Assembly (NCBI RefSeq): GCF_937129435.1
Contig: NZ_CAKZNF010000024.1
Coordinates: 45,178 to 109,177 of the forward strand
DNA: 64,000 nucleotides
DNA from: an uncultured Parasphingopyxis sp.
GTDB lineage: Bacteria > Pseudomonadota > Alphaproteobacteria > Sphingomonadales > Sphingomonadaceae
Direction: 5' to 3'
The notes under the pieces were generated by a model, which ran no database searches, was not told the DNA's origin, and saw only the letters and a list, made by a program, of their open reading frames with translations. Positions 61,169 to 64,000 of this stretch are shown here, in pieces. The position numbers and the translations under genes are program-made. How positions within the stretch are numbered: position 1 is the first letter of the stretch; every line of letters begins with the position of its first letter.

Positions 61169-62500
61169 TCAGATTGTCGCCCCTTCAGCCGGTTCATCAT
61201 CATCGTCATCCTGCTTTAAGCGGGGAGCAGGAGCCTGCCATGCCCTAATCCTGCTCAGAACTTGCTCATAAAACGCTAACGCGATCTCCTCTAGTTCCGC
61301 GATAAATGTATTTCGGCCTCCGAACTTTCGTCCATCCTCCAAGCGCATGGCGACCGTGAAGGTGTGTGGGAGCATGTCTTTGCCAGAATGAGAATGGATT
61401 CCGGGATCGCTTCTCGCCTCGTTCAATGAACTCTCGATTACGGCTGCCCGTCCGGGCCAATGCGATTGTATCCGAACCGCTTCGCCATCTGCGTCGTTGA
61501 GTTGCCTTACCAGCCAGCTCAAGCGTGAAGATGGCCTAACTTTGTCAAGGGGAGCAGGCAGTTGCGAAAAGATACGCAAGGTTCTGCTCGATAGGTCTGC
61601 TTCGATCTCAATGGCTGTTGCTGCATTCGGCACAACGAGGGCAGCTTGCAAAAGCTTTTCCTCGGACACCAATCTACAGTCCATATCTACGCGGGCCTGC
61701 GCGTCGTTCCGTAACTTTGGCGACAACTTTAGGTCCACTATAGCGCCAGTGCGTCTGCTCAACAGAAGGCAAAGGTCGCTAATTTCGGAATGCCAACTAG
61801 ACACCACGTCCGATACCTCTTCGCTGGATTTGGAAAGCCCCAATCCGCCCCGAATACGGTCTAAAACTGCCGTCCAAGCGGGAGACATCTGCGTAAAACG
61901 TTGCAGGCCCGCGCTCGGATGCAACAGGAAGCGCTCAAGCTCGGTCAGAACAAACCGATGATCCCGGTCTTCAACTGTTCCGGCGCTCTCTAGCAATCTA
62001 ATTGCAGTGAGAAACGAAAACCAAGATAGGTGAAAAAGCTCGGTCTTGCGCAACAGGCGCTTGTCCACGTTAATGGGATGCTTACCGGGCATAAGGGTGA
62101 AGTCGTTCGAGATTGTGATAAGTGCGTCCGCTCCAACTTCCCGAGCAATTCCGAGATATTTTTCCACCTGATCTGCGCGTAGTTTGCCATTGCCAACCTT
62201 GGCCTCAATCAAGGCGCGCCAAACCGTCTTGCCGGTTTTGACGACCAGGAGACCATCAGGGCGGCAATGCGGGTCGCTGCATGTCTCAAAACTTACTTCT
62301 GAAAAAGCTTCCACCACAGTCCGCGAACCGACAGGGCGTCCGAGTGGCCTCAAGACCGCATCTGCAAATTCGGTAACGTGAGACATCGTGGCTAGCAGTA
62401 TTGAAAGTGTACGACCCTCTTTTGAACTGTCGGCCAACACAGGGAATAGCCTTGCTGACTCGCCTTTGCCCTTCAATTCCGTCAAGCTCTCGAAATTCAT
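61169..62500 (-). CDS. PD-(D/E)XK nuclease-like protein
   Basis: 443 residues from ATG 62500 (MNFESLTELKGKGESARLFPVLAD), with GGGG upstream. The motif CRPDGLLVV...WRALIEAKVGNGKLRADQVEKYL (Asp82, Glu99, Lys101, Gln111) is the PD-(D/E)XK nuclease core, as in restriction enzymes and DNA repair nucleases. The rest (residues 130-440) is not recognised. It is the only large minus-strand gene of the element and lies directly beside the tRNA end, a usual position for defence cargo. Confidence 0.7.
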   Translation of the reverse strand: MNFESLTELKGKGESARLFPVLADSSKEGRTLSILLATMSHVTEFADAVLRPLGRPVGSRTVVEAFSEVSFETCSDPHCRPDGLLVVKTGKTVWRALIEAKVGNGKLRADQVEKYLGIAREVGADALITISNDFTLMPGKHPINVDKRLLRKTELFHLSWFSFLTAIRLLESAGTVEDRDHRFVLTELERFLLHPSAGLQRFTQMSPAWTAVLDRIRGGLGLSKSSEEVSDVVSSWHSEISDLCLLLSRRTGAIVDLKLSPKLRNDAQARVDMDCRLVSEEKLLQAALVVPNAATAIEIEADLSSRTLRIFSQLPAPLDKVRPSSRLSWLVRQLNDADGEAVRIQSHWPGRAAVIESSLNEARSDPGIHSHSGKDMLPHTFTVAMRLEDGRKFGGRNTFIAELEEIALAFYEQVLSRIRAWQAPAPRLKQDDDDDEPAEGATI

Positions 62501-62587
62501 TTTCCCCGCCCCCAAACTGCTTCAATAGTTTGGAGTTATGGAGAACGTCGAACTTCCCGAAAAGAGGAATCCGAACCTAACTTTCCC

Positions 62588-62602
62588 GTACGGATTCCGT
62601 AC
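62588..62602. promoter_or_regulatory. GTACGGATTCCGTAC palindrome near the right end
   Basis: Seven-base arms around a single T, 36 bases inside the tRNA-Arg end of the element. A related sequence, CCGTACGCATTCCATAC, lies at 51761-51777 inside the left end. Together they look like binding sites for the integrase, the excisionase or a regulator. Confidence 0.45.
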
Positions 62603-62637
62603 TGAGCTGGAATGGGTTCTGTAAGCCATTGAAAATG

Positions 62638-62714
<77 letters not shown>

Positions 62715-62797
62715 GTGCACGCTGTGCGAGGGCGCCGCTTAGCAAAGGGCGGGGCGGGTCGCCAGCCCTGAATTGCCGGCGGCCCGCCATGGCCGGC

Positions 62798-63205
62798 TCA
62801 GCCTTCCGGGATCTCGATCGGCACGAACTGGCCGAGGCCGCAGCGCGCGCCGGGAATGCCGCTGCTGACCGGTTGGGGCAGCACGGTGATGATGTCGGTC
62901 GAGCACAGCCGGCTCAGGCTCGTCGAATAGGAGATCGCGTCCGATCGGCTCATCCCGCCGCACGGGTGCGACAGCGTGTTGCGATAGGTCCGATTGCCGG
63001 TCATTTCGAAATCGATCGTCTGGTGGTCGCGGATCCGCGTTTGGCGGATCTGCACCAACGGCACGCAGCTTTCGGGCTCCCCGGTGACGCGGGCCTGTTG
63101 CCAGGGCGCGAGTTCGTCTTCGGCGGCGGAACTGGCCGGCAGCGATAGCGCGGCAACGCCGGCCGCAGCGGCAATGGCGGTCAGGGAATAGAGGGAATTG
63201 CGCAT
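62798..63205 (-). CDS. DUF6491-type exported protein
   Basis: 135 residues. A signal peptide (SLTAIAAAAGVAALSLPASSAAED) is followed by CVPLVQIRQTRIRDHQTIDFEMTGNRTYRNTLSHPCGGMSRSDAISYSTSLSRLCSTDIITVL and a C-terminal CGLGQFVPI. The four cysteines and the QIRxTxxRDxxTIDF and CGLGxFVP blocks are those of a conserved sphingomonad family of unknown function. Confidence 0.75.
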   Translation of the reverse strand: MRNSLYSLTAIAAAAGVAALSLPASSAAEDELAPWQQARVTGEPESCVPLVQIRQTRIRDHQTIDFEMTGNRTYRNTLSHPCGGMSRSDAISYSTSLSRLCSTDIITVLPQPVSSGIPGARCGLGQFVPIEIPEG

Positions 63206-63256
63206 GATCCTTCTCCTTGAGTCACCGACGATGCCCCGATCCGCCTGAACGCAGCT

Positions 63257-63922
63257 TTAAGCCTTCGCCTTGCCCTTCTTTTTCGGCGCCTCGGTCTTGG
63301 GCTTGTAGCGGCAGAATTCGGCCACCGCGCATCGCCAGCATTCGGGCGTCCGCGCCTTGCAGACATAGCGGCCGTGGAGGATCAGCCAGTGATGTGCGCC
63401 GAGGCGGAAGTCCTCGGGCGTCACCTTTTCCAGCTTCTTTTCGACCGCTAGCGGCGTCTTGCCCGACGCGAGGCCGGTGCGGTTCGACACGCGAAAAATA
63501 TGGGTGTCGACCGCGATCGTCGGATGGCCGAACGCCTCGTTCATGACGACGTTCGCGGTCTTGCGGCCGACCCCGGGAAGCGCCTCGAGCGCTTCGCGAT
63601 CCGCCGGCACCTCGCCGCCATGCTCATCGACCAGGATCTGCGCCGCCCTGATGACGTTCTTCGCCTTGGTGTTGAACAGCCCGACCGTCTTGATGTGCTC
63701 CTTCAGCGCTTCTTCGCCGAGATCGAGCATCTGTTGCGGGGTCTGCACCTTTTCGAACAGCGCGCGCGTCGCCTTGTTCACGCCGACATCGGTCGCCTGC
63801 GCCGAAAGCGCGACGGCGACGACGAGGGTATAGGGGTTGGTGTAGTTCAGCTCGGTCTTCGGTTCGGGCCGTTCCTCGGCGAGCCGGGCGTAGAATTCAT
63901 AGCGATCGGCAGCTTTGACCAT
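63257..63922 (-). CDS. nth: Endonuclease III
   Basis: 221 residues from ATG 63922 (MVKAADRYEFYARL). Base-excision glycosylase/AP lyase for oxidised pyrimidines. The helix-hairpin-helix with catalytic Lys (LPGVGRKTANVV), the catalytic Asp (VDTHIFRVSNR) and the Fe-S ligands C-x6-C-x2-C-x5-C at the end are all present. A Lys-rich tail (PKKKGKAKA) follows. The track start 21 codons upstream is not supported. Confidence 0.95.
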   Translation of the reverse strand: MVKAADRYEFYARLAEERPEPKTELNYTNPYTLVVAVALSAQATDVGVNKATRALFEKVQTPQQMLDLGEEALKEHIKTVGLFNTKAKNVIRAAQILVDEHGGEVPADREALEALPGVGRKTANVVMNEAFGHPTIAVDTHIFRVSNRTGLASGKTPLAVEKKLEKVTPEDFRLGAHHWLILHGRYVCKARTPECWRCAVAEFCRYKPKTEAPKKKGKAKA

Positions 63923-64000
63923 GTTTGTCAGACCTCGCCTACGGCTCGGCGCCGCACCAGCCCTCTCCCCCACCCGGCCTCCCATTCAGGATACTCACGT

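Overview
The window is a GC-rich (by eye about 60-65%) chromosomal segment whose gene content points to the order Sphingomonadales (Alphaproteobacteria). The evidence is a PhyR/EcfG general stress locus, a serine palmitoyltransferase almost residue-for-residue like that of Sphingomonas paucimobilis beside its own acyl carrier protein, paired flavin-dependent halogenase-like genes, a class I PHA synthase, and two tRNA-borne integrative elements of alphaproteobacterial type. All function calls come from reading the sequence and from family knowledge; no database search was run.

Region 1 (1-12.9 kb) is mostly core: phyR (cut at the left edge), a 46-residue membrane peptide, ecfG and a convergent nepR-like gene. 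Then come glnE, a 1-Cys peroxiredoxin and a DUF455 protein in tight order, an M23 peptidase, erpA, a two-lobed aspartyl protease with a PDZ domain, a GNAT gene divergent from exonuclease III, and an active-looking flavin-dependent halogenase coupled to a paralogue that has lost its catalytic residues.

Region 2 (12.9-28.8 kb) looks like a sphingolipid synthesis, modification and export locus. It holds a ceramide-synthase-like GNAT protein, a fatty-acid-hydroxylase-type membrane enzyme, a flippase, LptG and LptF, a DUF2141 protein, a diacylglycerol/ceramide-kinase-like gene overlapping a Tam41-like nucleotidyltransferase, a CHASE3-type hybrid histidine kinase, serine palmitoyltransferase, AcpR, a DUF5706 membrane protein and a CerR-like reductase. 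proB and obgE follow.

Region 3 (28.9-31.9 kb) is a scrapyard: a degenerate copy of the obgE 5' end, an orphan CdiI-like immunity gene, a small HTH gene, REP-like palindromes, and an IS5-type transposase relic fused to the 3' end of a second copy of the tetR gene at 50.5 kb.

Region 4 (31.95-41.89 kb) is a ten-kilobase phage-satellite-like element in tRNA-Ser(CGA). It has a P4-type integrase, AlpA, a TOPRIM/VapE-like primase-helicase, ten short iteron-like repeats beside the primase, an HK97 major capsid protein without terminase, portal or tail genes, and cargo: a HicA-like protein overlapping a 353-residue unknown, a four-helix membrane protein and a small peptide with its own terminator.

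Region 5 (41.9-51.6 kb) is core again: hspQ, a lipase-like hydrolase, a wax ester synthase/DGAT, phaC, a PhaZ-like hydrolase, rplU (with a long Lys/Ala tail) and rpmA, an acetyltransferase, and a PF10118 hydrolase divergent from TetR.

Region 6 (51.6-62.7 kb) is a second integrative element, bounded by a 50-bp exact repeat of the 3' part of tRNA-Arg(CCG). It has a tyrosine integrase, a chain of small overlapping genes ending in an HUH Rep-like protein, a GSCFA-TPR protein, a coiled-coil protein, secreted and nuclease-like proteins, and a PD-(D/E)XK protein next to the tRNA. It lacks capsid and conjugation genes. The window closes with a DUF6491 protein and endonuclease III (nth).
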